Assembly: GCA_030374805.1 (NCBI GenBank)
Contig: JARGSG010000025.1
Coordinates: forward strand, 372,001-436,000
Direction: 5' to 3'
DNA: 64,000 nt
From: Gracilaria gracilis
Lineage: Eukaryota; Rhodophyta; Florideophyceae; Gracilariales; Gracilariaceae
Both the position numbers and the translations under genes were made by a program. Position 1 is the first letter of the stretch, and every line of letters starts with the position of its first letter. Shown piece by piece: positions 31,564-41,285 of the stretch. The notes under the pieces were generated by a model, which was not told the DNA's origin, made no database searches, and was given only the letters and a program-made list of their open reading frames with translations.

Positions 31564-32148
31564 CTTCGTAGCGCGCTAATCGATGGCTATGCACATACGA
31601 AACCGTTTTCCTAGTCTTCCGTACAGCCAGCAAAACTCAGCTGTGGCGCAATTTACGAATTCGGTTCGGCGCACTTGTCCCGTCTTCACCAAGGCTTTTG
31701 TTTGGAAAACGCAACGAAGAGAGTTCTGCTTCAAAGCATTCGAGGGAAACGTCCAGTTCTCTCTCTCGACGTTATATATTCCTGCAAGAAACGCAAAACT
31801 AACGTTGCTACAGATGAAAGCAGGAAGACGGCGTTCGCTCCAGATTCTGGATCAGGAACTTCGATTTTTGTAAATGTACCTCGGCAAGGTCACAATTAAA
31901 ATGTACGAAAACAAATTATCAAATCACTTCGTAATACACAAAAGTTTGCATACGCCGTATAGATACTATACGGTACCCTGTGCTTGGAAGCGATCATCGA
32001 CGATCGAACTGCGTTGATCCGTCACACCATAGAGATCATCGTGCATCGAGTACGAACGGTACTCGCCGAAGACAACATAACCCACCGTCTGTTGCTGAAT
32101 CAGGGATAGGGAGGAACGAAGAGTGCCCAAAACAAGTCAAGCCATAAG
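31564..32148. promoter_or_regulatory. Shared PRP8/CCT6 promoter region
   Basis: This 585-bp head-to-head spacer contains TAGCGCGCTA (31569-31578), a 19-bp palindrome with arms CCGTATAG/CTATACGG around ATA (31955-31973), and CGAGTAC...GTACTCG (32048-32066) enclosing a one-mismatch copy of the window motif (TACGAACGGTA, 32051-32061), 88 bp upstream of the CCT6 ATG. Confidence 0.5.
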
Positions 32149-33738
32149 ATGTCGGTCCGCTTGCTGAATCCTGGAGCCGAGGTTTCTCGCCGTGGGATTG
32201 CGCTGCACACTACTATCGCTGCTGCTAAGGGATTACAAGGCGTTCTCCGATCTAACCTTGGACCAAACGGAACGATTAAAATGCTGGTCAGTGGAGCAGG
32301 TGATATTAAGATTACCAAAGATGGAAAAGTGCTCTTAGATGAGATGCAAATTCAGAATCCTACTAGTGGGATGATTGCTAGAGCTGCATCTGCTCAAGAC
32401 GACATATGCGGTGATGGAACCACTTCCACAGTCCTGGTTATCGGGGAACTTCTGAAGAAAGCTGAACAGCTCTTGATCGAAGGACTACATCCACGTATAA
32501 TTGTGGACGGTTTCGATCTTGCGAAGGCCGAGTTAATGAAGTGGATGGAAAGTCAGAAAATCGAAATCAAGCTTGAACGCGAGTTGTTAGTATCAGTCGC
32601 ACGATGCTCTTTACTCACGAAGCTTCAGGAGAGGCTAGCGCTGAATCTCTCTGAAATCGTTACCGATGCTGTTGTTACAGTTGCTCGCGAAGATCAGCCT
32701 ATAGATCTTCATATGGTTGAGATCATGCCTGTGTTAAGCATGGCTACTGGGGGTTCACGTCTAGTCAGGGGACTCGTTTTGGACCATGGTGGTCGTCATC
32801 CGGATATGCCAAAGCGTGTAAAGAATGCTTATATTCTTACTTGCAATGTAAGCATGGAGCACGAGAAGTCTGAGGTACAGTCTGGCTTCTTCTATTCATC
32901 GGCAGAACAGCGTGAACGTTTGGTAGAGGCCGAGCGAGCTGTGGTCGATGACGTTGTTAAGAAGGTAATTGCCCTGAAGAAAGAAGTTTGTGAGGGCACC
33001 GACAAGTCTTTTGTCATTATCAATCAGAAAGGGATCGATCCCATGTCTTTAGACCTGCTTGCTAAGGAGGGCATTCTAGCCTTGCGAAGAGCAAAACGCC
33101 GAAATATGGAACGAATCACATTGGCTTGCGGAGGTCTCCCAGTGAATTCCGTCGAGGGCTTAACTGTGGATGATCTTGGTTATGCGGGGGCTGTTTATGA
33201 AGAGGTCCATGAAGACGATAAGTATACTTTTGTCGAGGAAGTGAAGAATCCATTCAGTTGCACTGTTCTCCTCCGCGGCCCTAATAAGCATACAATCACG
33301 CAGATGAAAGACGCTGTCCGTGATGGGCTGCGTGCAGTTAAGAATACCCTCGAAGATAAATGTGTGCTTCCAGGAGCTGGTGCGTTCGAAGTTGCTGCTC
33401 ATGCACACTTAAAGAAGTTCGCCAACAAAGGCATAACGGGTAAGACTAAGCTTGGGGTGACTGCTTTCGCAGAAGCCCTGTTGGTGATTCCAAAGACACT
33501 TGCGGAGACTAGCGGGCATGATGCACTAGATTGCATCATCAAACTGGAAGAAGATAATGCTAAAGGGCATTTTGCGGGACTGGACCTTGCCACAGGTGAG
33601 CCACTTGATGCTAAAGCAAGTGGTATATACGATAACTACATCGTGAAGCGCCAACTGCTTGGACTTGCGTCCATTATAAGCACCCAACTTTTACTTGTCG
33701 ATGAGATTTTGCGGGCTGGACGGGACACAACTCGCTAG
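32149..33738 (+). CDS. CCT6: T-complex protein 1 subunit zeta (CCT6)
   Basis: This 529-aa subunit of the cytosolic TRiC/CCT chaperonin folds actin, tubulin and other clients using ATP. The zeta identity comes from the start LNPGAEVSRRGIALHTTIAAAKGLQ, from SNLGPNGTIKMLVSGAGDIKITKDG (nucleotide loop), DGTTSTVLVIGELLK (catalytic Asp region), LVLDHGGRHPDMPKRV and VRDGLRAVKNTLEDKCVLPGAGAFEV, and from the end LLVDEILRAG. All domains are present with no gap, and length matches the family. The start is the ATG at 32149. It is tail-to-tail with the DUF3598 gene, only 38 bp apart. Confidence 0.97.
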   Translation: MSVRLLNPGAEVSRRGIALHTTIAAAKGLQGVLRSNLGPNGTIKMLVSGAGDIKITKDGKVLLDEMQIQNPTSGMIARAASAQDDICGDGTTSTVLVIGELLKKAEQLLIEGLHPRIIVDGFDLAKAELMKWMESQKIEIKLERELLVSVARCSLLTKLQERLALNLSEIVTDAVVTVAREDQPIDLHMVEIMPVLSMATGGSRLVRGLVLDHGGRHPDMPKRVKNAYILTCNVSMEHEKSEVQSGFFYSSAEQRERLVEAERAVVDDVVKKVIALKKEVCEGTDKSFVIINQKGIDPMSLDLLAKEGILALRRAKRRNMERITLACGGLPVNSVEGLTVDDLGYAGAVYEEVHEDDKYTFVEEVKNPFSCTVLLRGPNKHTITQMKDAVRDGLRAVKNTLEDKCVLPGAGAFEVAAHAHLKKFANKGITGKTKLGVTAFAEALLVIPKTLAETSGHDALDCIIKLEEDNAKGHFAGLDLATGEPLDAKASGIYDNYIVKRQLLGLASIISTQLLLVDEILRAGRDTTR

Positions 33739-33776
33739 AGTGATGCTGGCCTCCCTCCGTAAATCCCTTCTAACAC

Positions 33777-34730
33777 TCATCCGACTCGTCTTTCGTTGAT
33801 AAAGACTGTATTAACCCATTCACACTGGTTGTTATAAACTCGAAGCACCCGCTTTCTGCAGTCTGGCCTCATCAAGAACGCAGACTCGACCGTGAAAGGC
33901 CTACCTTTTCGAATTCTTATGGGGGAAGCTACTGAAACACCCCCCGGTAACAGAAATACTTGAACGTTCGACATCGCATATATGATAAAATTTCCATCGA
34001 TACGTCCAGAAGCATCATAGACGCGACTTGGTCCATCATCTCCAATTCTTAGAACGGAGCTCTCTGTCACTCTACCTTCGATTGTTTGGTTAATTTTCAG
34101 TCTGGAAGTTAGCTTATAGACTTGACCAGTTCGAGTATGGACTGAAATCCCTTTCCCTTCCCACAGTCCGAGTATGTAATCAAACAGTACTCGTGGGCTT
34201 CTCCATGCAGCTGGCTCTACAAAACTGAGTTTCAGAGTTTTCTCTAAAGGTTCATTCTTCGGGACAATTCGTTCCCTTGTTGCAATTATCCCTGAAATAC
34301 ATCCTTCCCAGTCAAAGGCGTGTGTTGTCCGAATGCGACATGAGTCGTCTACTAGACATTGGTCAACAGTCATACGTTCACCGCAAAAAACATCACCACC
34401 TACGGAAAAACTACCATCCACGGCAAGAGCACCCAAATCCGCAAGTTCAGACCGAGACCACTCTTCTTCGGCTTCATCAACTCCATCCGCAGTCCGCACC
34501 GAGAAACGCCATAACACAAAATCTTCTCCTTGCGGTGTTCGAAATCTTTCCGCGGTTGTGCGAGTCGGTAAGTCAATTAGAACCTTGCCCCTGGGATTTG
34601 ACAGGGCTCGCTTCCCAATCCACGTCCCAAGATTCTTCAGATATCCCTCCCAAGACTCCTCATTGAGCTGACGGTTGCTCAATTGCCCACCTCCAGGCAA
34701 GAAATTGGGAGGACCTCTTCCGATTTCCAT
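33777..34730 (-). CDS. DUF3598 (lipocalin-like, cyanobacterial/plastid type) protein
   Basis: This 317-aa protein resembles the DUF3598 family of cyanobacteria and photosynthetic eukaryotes. Recognisable features are the opening block ESWEGYLKNLGTWIGKRALSNPRG (about 25-48), a mid-protein GSFSVGGDVF segment, a strand series with RIRTTHAFDWEG and a C-terminal half with FDYILGLWEGKGISVHTRTGQVYKL and FLLPGGVSVASPIRIRKGRPFTVE. The alternating polar/hydrophobic strands fit two calycin-like barrels. The biochemical role is not established, although related calycins bind tetrapyrroles or fatty acids. The N-terminus is short and lacks a clear plastid transit peptide, so targeting is open. Confidence 0.72.
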   Translation of the reverse strand: MEIGRGPPNFLPGGGQLSNRQLNEESWEGYLKNLGTWIGKRALSNPRGKVLIDLPTRTTAERFRTPQGEDFVLWRFSVRTADGVDEAEEEWSRSELADLGALAVDGSFSVGGDVFCGERMTVDQCLVDDSCRIRTTHAFDWEGCISGIIATRERIVPKNEPLEKTLKLSFVEPAAWRSPRVLFDYILGLWEGKGISVHTRTGQVYKLTSRLKINQTIEGRVTESSVLRIGDDGPSRVYDASGRIDGNFIIYAMSNVQVFLLPGGVSVASPIRIRKGRPFTVESAFLMRPDCRKRVLRVYNNQCEWVNTVFINERRVG

Positions 34731-35629
34731 TGAAGCAAACTAGTATCTTAGTATACAAACAAACAAACACTCTTGCTAATGAACGAATAGTCCCATTCGA
34801 CTGAATTGGCCACAACTTTCCCACATGCGTCGAACGAAAATTCCACTCAATCGGAGGACAATCGTCTTTCGACTTTGAAGGATTCCTTGTGATTAGCTTT
34901 AGAACTAATCATTAAGCGACCGTGGCAAATTAATCTTGTAAACAACAAAAGACAATGAGTATCGGATTGGTTATTCAACGCTTGGACACCAGGACGCCCA
35001 GACCCAACGAGGTCTATGCAGCTTTCTCGATTGCCTGATATGTTGAGTGCCCCTGGGGGTAGATGCAAGGGTACGACGAGAATGAGTTGAAGATTCGTCA
35101 TGAAGTTGACCTCAACAGGGTTCAGGGTTGGGCTTTCTTTTGCTATTGATTAATGAATTAATGTATTTCTTTTTTAAACCAATACACGTACATGCAGTAG
35201 TCCTGATCAGCAGATTCGCGAGGGGATCATAGGAAATCACTGTAATCGAGTGGAGGAAACTTGCAAGAGCGTTGTGCTCCGTAAGATATTTAAAGAGCAA
35301 CAACATCCTAACCTTGACGTTACACCTGAGCGTCCAGGTAGGAACCGAAGGATATCTGTAGAAGGATATCGTTACCTTCCACATCCACCTGAATTCCGGC
35401 TGGCCGCGAAACTCGTCAGAGTGTGTCTACCCCAGTTCATGAAACAGCTGCGGCAAAGCAGAAAACAGGGAGCAGTGTCGGAATTATATCGAATGTAAAA
35501 CGAGTACGCCTCCCAGAACTGCTGTTCACTGCCAAACGGAGCACCTCATCACCATTTTGTTCAGTTTGAGCCTGTTCATTGACAAGGTCTGCACCGTTTT
35601 TTAAACTTTCTTTGCCCATTTAATGAAAA
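34731..35629. other. Divergent spacer upstream of the HAD gene
   Basis: This 899-bp stretch contains TGATTAG-(8 nt)-CTAATCA at 34890-34911. A plus-strand frame at about 35250-35498 reads plausibly (VTPERPGRNRRISVEGYRYL...) but has no ATG and ends before the HAD start. It may be an exon of an unrecognised gene. Confidence 0.35.
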
Positions 35630-36324
35630 ATGGCCCCCGTTATAGCCGTTGACCTCGATGAAGTTCTTGGCGACTTTGTTTCTCCTCTATGTTCGTTCCA
35701 TAATGAAAGGTACGGCACGAGTCTGAAGCGGTCTGATTTCTTTTCGTATCGATTCTGTGATGTAAGCAAGATCATAAACTTCATCAATTCTTGAACTCCC
35801 AACTTTTTTTTATCTAACATGTCCGAAACTATTCTACCTTCGTATCTATGTAGGTCTGGGGCGGCAACGATCGGCAAGCAACGGAAAAAGTGCATGACTT
35901 CTTTAAATCGTCCTACTTCAAAAACCTTCCTGTAATACCTGGAGCGCAGGAAACGCTTTTTCGGTTACGGGAATTAGGCTTCGAACTTGTCGTCGTGACT
36001 TCGCGACAGTTCAAGATAGCAGATGACACTCGAGAATGGCTCTCAAAGCACTTTCCATCCGGAACGTTTAAGGAAATTGCATTCGGGAATCATTGGGGTC
36101 TGGAAGGTAAGAAAGTAACAAAACTGCAGTTGTGTCAACAGCTCGGTGCTAGCGTTCTTATCGATGATTCGTTGACTTATGCAAAAGAAGTTTCACAAAG
36201 CGGCATAAAATGCATCCTGTTCGACTTGGATGGGAAATACCCATGGAACAAGAGCGGTGATTTGCCAGTTGGGGTTACAAGAGCTCACAATTGGAAGGAA
36301 GTGATGGACCGCTTAGCATTTTAG
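35630..36324 (+). CDS. HAD-superfamily phosphatase, 5'-nucleotidase-like (spliced)
   Basis: This is a two-exon gene. Exon 1 is 35630-35761 (44 codons), the intron 35762-35853 (92 nt; GTAAGC donor, TCTAAC branch site, TATGTAG acceptor) and exon 2 is 35854-36324. The 200-aa protein carries the HAD motifs: DLDEVLGDF (nucleophile Asp8 and general acid Asp10), LVVVTSR (motif II) and GKKVTK...LIDDSLTYA (motif III/IV, Lys plus the Asp pair). The short cap and the NHW-x4-KK-x4 stretch recall deoxyribonucleotidases (NT5C-like), which dephosphorylate nucleoside monophosphates. The exact substrate is inferred only. The stop lies 17 bp from that of the convergent neighbour. Confidence 0.82.
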
Positions 36325-36341
36325 AGGCGAGATATATCTAC

Positions 36342-36767
36342 TCAAAGCCAACCGCGCCATCCGATCCAAACTCGTTGTTTATTCGATTCAAAAATCTCCT
36401 TCTTCATGGTTTGGATATCTTCAGCAAAAAGTCGGGTGACATCATTTTCACAAAGCTCAGCATGCTGTTGATGCTCGTCAACCGGTACCGACCCAAACTC
36501 ATTAAGTGTGACAGGCGGCGAGCCCAACGCAGCGAGTTTCCGGTATTCGGATATGGCGTATTTAACCTTGAGGAGCGCGTCTGTGCGCTCGATCTGATCA
36601 GATCCTTCTTCAGCTGCTACCTTCGCCGACGTTCTAGCGGCTTGGATGGCATTTCCTACATGTTTGGCTGCTTTGCGCGTTGAAAGACCCAAACTATCAA
36701 ACCGCTGGAGCGAAACATTGCTTTCCTGGATAGTACACATGAAACGTAAAGCTATTCTGTGCGCCAT
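36342..36767 (-). CDS. Hypothetical helical protein
   Basis: From the first ATG (36767) this encodes 141 aa. The frame is open further upstream but only from a GTG. The N-terminus (MAHRIALRFMCTIQ) could be a weak mitochondrial presequence. Residues about 30-115 are helical, rich in Ala, Glu and Lys (KAAKHVGNAIQAARTSAKVAAEEG, then DALLKVKYAISEYRKLAALG), and the tail is KKEIFESNKQRVWIGWRGWL. I do not recognise the family; a small subunit of an oligomeric complex is conceivable. Its upstream region is remarkable for three copies of the TACC-N3-GGTA motif (108, 292 and 374 bp away) and a 14-bp TATA-containing palindrome. Confidence 0.5.
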   Translation of the reverse strand: MAHRIALRFMCTIQESNVSLQRFDSLGLSTRKAAKHVGNAIQAARTSAKVAAEEGSDQIERTDALLKVKYAISEYRKLAALGSPPVTLNEFGSVPVDEHQQHAELCENDVTRLFAEDIQTMKKEIFESNKQRVWIGWRGWL

Positions 36768-36874
36768 TGAGCTTTGCCGATGAAACTTGCTTGCTCTTGT
36801 CGGCAACCCCGAGCCCAAAGAAGAAACGCGATTCCGCACTAGAGAACCCAAAATCCAATGCGTGGCCACCCTGG

Positions 36875-36885
36875 TACCGTTGGTA
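36875..36885. promoter_or_regulatory. TACC-GTT-GGTA motif
   Basis: 108 bp upstream of ATG 36767. Confidence 0.5.
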
Positions 36886-37058
36886 GGGGAGGCCTCCACT
36901 TTGCGGAGCGGTAAGCTCGAACTTTCGCGTGCTCTGTCGGAAATTGGCCATTATCAGTCCATGATACGCAGGTAGATAGCAGTGCAGTGGCACGAGCAGC
37001 CTTCTATCGTTCGGTACAACGATACCGCTGTAATCGCTGTAACCACTATCATAAGGGT

Positions 37059-37069
37059 TACCAACGGTA
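37059..37069. promoter_or_regulatory. TACC-AAC-GGTA motif
   Basis: 292 bp upstream of ATG 36767. Confidence 0.5.
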
Positions 37070-37110
37070 CAAAGAGTGCCGAGTTCCTCTGCCACTCAAC
37101 TGTTCGATGC

Positions 37111-37124
37111 GTTTATATATAAAC
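37111..37124. promoter_or_regulatory. TATA-containing 14-bp palindrome
   Basis: GTTTATATATAAAC reads the same on both strands. It could be a TATA element facing either way, between two motif copies. Confidence 0.4.
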
Positions 37125-37140
37125 TTTGTATGTACATAGC

Positions 37141-37151
37141 TACCAAGGGTA
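37141..37151. promoter_or_regulatory. TACC-AAG-GGTA motif
   Basis: 374 bp upstream of ATG 36767, followed by AGAGGGCTAC. Confidence 0.45.
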
Positions 37152-38065
37152 AGAGGGCTACCGGCAGCGTCTTTCTTGTTCAGTCGTTGCGGTGGTCTGT
37201 CTCTGGATAGGAGATCATGTTTTCAATCCATTTGAGAGAAAAAAAAAAGCTGGACAAGAGAACGTAAGAGGGTCCACGAAAGCGAGTCATATTTAATTGT
37301 TCAACACAAAATCTTTAGACAGAAGGCAGGATTCCGAGTCAATGCCCCTTTATCATGAGTGGCACAACGTTTACTCATGAAAGGCAGTCCGAGAGACTAG
37401 AGCTGGGAAGCCGTATTCAAAGACAAGCTGGAGGAAGACAACCGTATACGAAATAAAGTGTTCGGAACAACTGCAAGACTGTATATCCCTTGTAGATGAA
37501 AATGAATGCATAGCTCAGGTCGCTGGTGTGTTAGAGGGTTCAACCTCTAACCTTCCCAAGGTTAAGAGGGCTACAGTGCACCCCTTAACCCTTTCACTCT
37601 CTTAACCCCCAAACTGCTTTATATAGATCTCGGAATTATTCAGAGAAAGTGCAAGCCTTCCTGTTGGCAGAATCGAAGCCGATTGGCTTTGGCTCCTTCG
37701 TCAGTGCAAATGGAGAATTTCCAGAGATAAACTTTATATTGGCCTTACGGGTTTGTGGCACAAACCCCCTCCACAGGCAGGTAACCCTTATCTACGAAGG
37801 CATCGGCTCTCGTACAGAAGATGCCCTCACCATGACGGTCTCTCTGACAGAACAGCATGTTTAAATGCGCTGTCGCCTTCCTGGTTTTGACGCTTCATCC
37901 AATAAAAACGCTGATATGCTTGTTAGGATTTGTCAAGTTCCTATTCACACTTACCATGCAATGTTGAAGTGTTGGGCTTGATGCACGTAACAGTCAAGTG
38001 GACTGGAGTTACCGAAAGCGCGCTTTCGCGCAACGAATAAATATGCTCAAATTATATCTATTCAG

Positions 38066-38076
38066 TACCCTTGGTA
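38066..38076. promoter_or_regulatory. TACC-CTT-GGTA motif
   Basis: 981 bp upstream of the TOP1 ATG, so its target is unclear. Confidence 0.35.
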
Positions 38077-39056
38077 ATACATCAGTATGATCGTTTGAAA
38101 CAAAACTCTTGAAAGGAATTAAAGTCTTTATGGTTTGATTTTTGGCTCATGCAAAGAAAAACAACGCAAAACAAATGGCAAACTGCTTCGGCTTTTGTCT
38201 AGAGATAAATTTAACAGGAAGTCACAAGAGCGATTAAAGGCCGTGAAGGTCTTGAGAGTAACACAGCAGTGGTTGCGAAAACGGAGGCACGGCGTTTCAC
38301 TGGGTCAAAAAGAGTGAACGAGGCAGAAATGTACAATAGTTTGACCGTAAACGGCAAAAATGATTCGAGACCGGACAAGCTGTAAAACGCTGGCGTGCTC
38401 CAAATGTACTAATGGCTTATTCACCGGCAGCAGAGACCAAGGGAGGTCCCTAGCTTTCAGCAAGTCGTGTGACGAGTCTGTGCAGCCTTATCTCTAGTTG
38501 CATCCGTAGTCACTTTAATGTTTGGGGAATACACAAGTCTCAGCCAGCAGTTGTAACTTTTGATTGACTGCTGTCGGGAGCCTGGCACAAATGCTCCCAG
38601 AGGGCCCGCCCTCTGATGTGCATGAAGCATATCCTCTGGATTTGTGTAGGAATGGCATTTATGGCAAAAAGCTTACTTGAGTTTCTGACGACACCTACCC
38701 AAAGTGTACGTATGATGCTCCTCTTTTTGAAATCGATTGCCACATAGATTACCTCCAGTGGGCACCCACTGTAGAGGTTGAAAACTTGCTGAATGCCGAA
38801 AAGCAAAACGCCTGTTTGGAATTTAAGCCTGTCCAACAGTCCAAAATGTCAAGTGCTCGTTGTGAAAAAAAAATTCAAAGTCCAAGCATACGCTCCACAT
38901 ACGCACTCATATTCCGACGGATAAAACTCTCCCGCCTCTTTCCTTTCGTCTGTGCTGCGGTCGCGCCCTGTCCAGTCCCATGACGTTCGTCCAAGCCTGC
39001 CAGTCTCCTATACCCACCCGCTTCCCCGCCCCTCCATCCTGAACCCTCATCTCATC

Positions 39057-41285
39057 ATGCCCCACTCCGATTCCGATTCCGACGAGCCCCTTTCCAAAGT
39101 CGTTTCGCGCCCCATCAGCGATAACGATGAGGATGAGGAAGACGAGCTTCCGCTCGCCCGTCGTCGTGTCCCCAAAAAGCAGCGCGTTTCGCCCTCTCAC
39201 TCTAACGACTCTGACGTTCCCATCTCCAGCATTAATGGCTCTAGGGGTAAGCGCTCGCGCTCCACCCAACTCAACGGGCAATCGCAAGACGACCGACCCG
39301 ACAAGAAGGTTAAAAGAGCAAAGTTCTCCCGTTTCGCAAATGGGAGCAGGAATGGCATTAAACGTGAGCCAAAGCGTGAACCAGCATTAAATTCCATCCC
39401 CAATGGAGATCGCGCCGCCGCCAAAACGGAGCCCAAGCCAGAGTCGGTGCTCAACGGTGTTGCGAATGGCACATCCGATCGCTCAAATGATGGGTATAGA
39501 TGGTGGGATGATAAGAAAACGGCTAATAGCAAGCTGAAATGGAGTACCTTGGTGCACAATGGCGTTATCTTCCCTCCTGAGTATGTTCCTCACGGCAGAC
39601 CTCTTATTTACAGAGGTAGGGAGGTTCCTCTTGAATCGGCAGCGGAAGAAATTGCCACATTTTATGCCGAGAAGCTCGGTACCGACTATGTGAAGCGCTC
39701 AAAGTTCAATGCCAATTTCTTTGAAGACTTCCGTGCATCCATGAAAGGAGCAGGAGCATACAGCGTTGTTAAGAAACTGGAACATTGTGATTTCTCATTG
39801 ATCCAAGAACATGTCGAAGCCGTCAAAAAAGCAAAGAAGGCAATGAGCGTGGAAGAGAAGCAAGCCAAGAAGAAACATGAAGAAGACCTCGCCAACCGGT
39901 ACTTGTACGCATATGTTGACGGCCGTAGAGAGAAACTGGGTTCGTTCAAGATCGAGCCACCTGGTCTCTTCATGGGGCGCGGAGACCATCCTAAGCAAGG
40001 AAAAGTTAAGAAACGCATCTATCCAGAGGAAGTAACGATCAATATTGGAGAAGACGCTCCTATACCAGAATGTCCAATGCCTGGTCATCAGTGGGGATCT
40101 ATTGTGCACAAACATGATGTCACCTGGGTTTGCTATTGGAAAGAACGCGTTACGAATCAAGCAAAGTACCTTTGGTTTGCTGCAGGGTCGACCTTCAAGG
40201 GCATGTCCGATCTTGCCAAGTTTGAAAAGGCAAGAAAGCTCCATCAGTATATTGACGGTATTCGTAGGGACTATCAAAACGACTGGAAAGCAAAATCTAA
40301 AGAGGTCCGTCAGCGGGCCGTAGCTATGTACCTCATAGACAAACTTGCCCTTCGTGTGGGAAATGAGAAGGGTGAAGATGAAGCGGATACAGTAGGGTGT
40401 TGTTCTTTGCGGGTAGAACACATCAAATTTCACCCTCCATCAACAGTTGAGCTCAACTTTCTCGGAAAAGACAGCATTGAGTATCGAAACACTGTTGAAA
40501 TCGAACGCCTTGCCTACGATGCTCTCAAGTTGTTTTGCCGCGGCAAGGAACCTGGAAACGAAGTGTTCCATAGGTTATCGGTGCAAGGCTTGAATGATTA
40601 TCTCAAGTCTTGTATGGACGGGTTGAGCGCTAAGGTATTTCGTACGTATAATGCATCAATTACTCTGGATCGATTGTTGCAGACAACACCCACGGACATG
40701 ACTCAGGATGAACTTGTTGTGTTCTTTAACAAACAAAACAAGGAGGTTGCTATTCTGTGCAATCATCAGCGTTCACTTCCGAAGACACACGAGGCCCAAA
40801 TGCAGAGAATGGACAAAAAGAAGAGCGAGATCCTGGCCTGGCTGGAAGAATTGGAACGTGGTAGAGAAGTTCTCATGGCAAAAAGCAAGCAGGGTGCAAC
40901 CATCGAGCTCACGCAAATGATGCCCGAAAAGCCTGTGTTCACTGAAAAAATGAGTACGGAGGAAAGAGCAGCAGAACGAAAGAGGGCCAACGAAGCTCCA
41001 CGGATACCAACCATTCGGAAACGTGGCTTAGCACAGATTGAAAGCGAGATTTCTAGAACAGAAGTGCGACTCGCAAAGACCGAAAACACGATGACAATGA
41101 AAGACGATTTGAAAACGGTTGCGTTGGGAACATCTAAAATTAACTACATTGATCCGCGCATCGTTGTGGCATGGTGCAAGAAGAGCGAGGTGCAAATCGA
41201 AAAGATATTCCCTAAGACTTTGCAAGTCAAATTTGCTTGGGCAATGGAAACATCAGAAGACTTTCGCTTTGCTATTCGGCATTGA
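39057..41285 (+). CDS. TOP1: DNA topoisomerase I (type IB)
   Basis: This 742-aa nuclear enzyme relaxes supercoils by a 3'-phosphotyrosyl intermediate. The N-terminal 150 residues are charged and disordered with nuclear-localisation-like runs (KKVKRAKFSR). The core begins at KWSTLVHNGVIFPPEY and includes YAEKLGTDYVKRSKFNANFFEDF, RGDHPKQGKVKKRIYPEEVTINI, KYLWFAAGSTFKG, DKLALRVGNEKGEDEADTVGCCSLR (catalytic Arg region) and KVFRTYNASITLD. The linker is a basic coiled coil, and the C-terminal domain has the active-site Tyr697 in SKINYIDPR. The frame opens earlier at GTG 38952; the first ATG is 39057. Length is close to that of human TOP1 (765). Confidence 0.97.
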   Translation: MPHSDSDSDEPLSKVVSRPISDNDEDEEDELPLARRRVPKKQRVSPSHSNDSDVPISSINGSRGKRSRSTQLNGQSQDDRPDKKVKRAKFSRFANGSRNGIKREPKREPALNSIPNGDRAAAKTEPKPESVLNGVANGTSDRSNDGYRWWDDKKTANSKLKWSTLVHNGVIFPPEYVPHGRPLIYRGREVPLESAAEEIATFYAEKLGTDYVKRSKFNANFFEDFRASMKGAGAYSVVKKLEHCDFSLIQEHVEAVKKAKKAMSVEEKQAKKKHEEDLANRYLYAYVDGRREKLGSFKIEPPGLFMGRGDHPKQGKVKKRIYPEEVTINIGEDAPIPECPMPGHQWGSIVHKHDVTWVCYWKERVTNQAKYLWFAAGSTFKGMSDLAKFEKARKLHQYIDGIRRDYQNDWKAKSKEVRQRAVAMYLIDKLALRVGNEKGEDEADTVGCCSLRVEHIKFHPPSTVELNFLGKDSIEYRNTVEIERLAYDALKLFCRGKEPGNEVFHRLSVQGLNDYLKSCMDGLSAKVFRTYNASITLDRLLQTTPTDMTQDELVVFFNKQNKEVAILCNHQRSLPKTHEAQMQRMDKKKSEILAWLEELERGREVLMAKSKQGATIELTQMMPEKPVFTEKMSTEERAAERKRANEAPRIPTIRKRGLAQIESEISRTEVRLAKTENTMTMKDDLKTVALGTSKINYIDPRIVVAWCKKSEVQIEKIFPKTLQVKFAWAMETSEDFRFAIRH

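Larger units (their letters stand above)
36768..39056. other. 2.3-kb spacer rich in palindromes
   Basis: No supported gene. Frames at 37649-37864 and 38135-38317 (plus) lack ATG starts. Beside the motif copies listed separately it holds GGAGGCCTCC (36888-36897), TCATGAGT/ACTCATGA with a 12-nt loop (37353-37380), GTTAGAGG/CCTCTAAC (37530-37551), AACCTT-CCC-AAGGTT (37549-37563), CGAAAGCGCGCTTTCG (38013-38028), CAGAGGGC-CC-GCCCTCTG (38598-38615) and CAGTGGG-CA-CCCACTG (38756-38771). The phrase TAAGAGGGCTAC occurs near 37150 and 37562, with a related copy near 5325. Confidence 0.45.
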
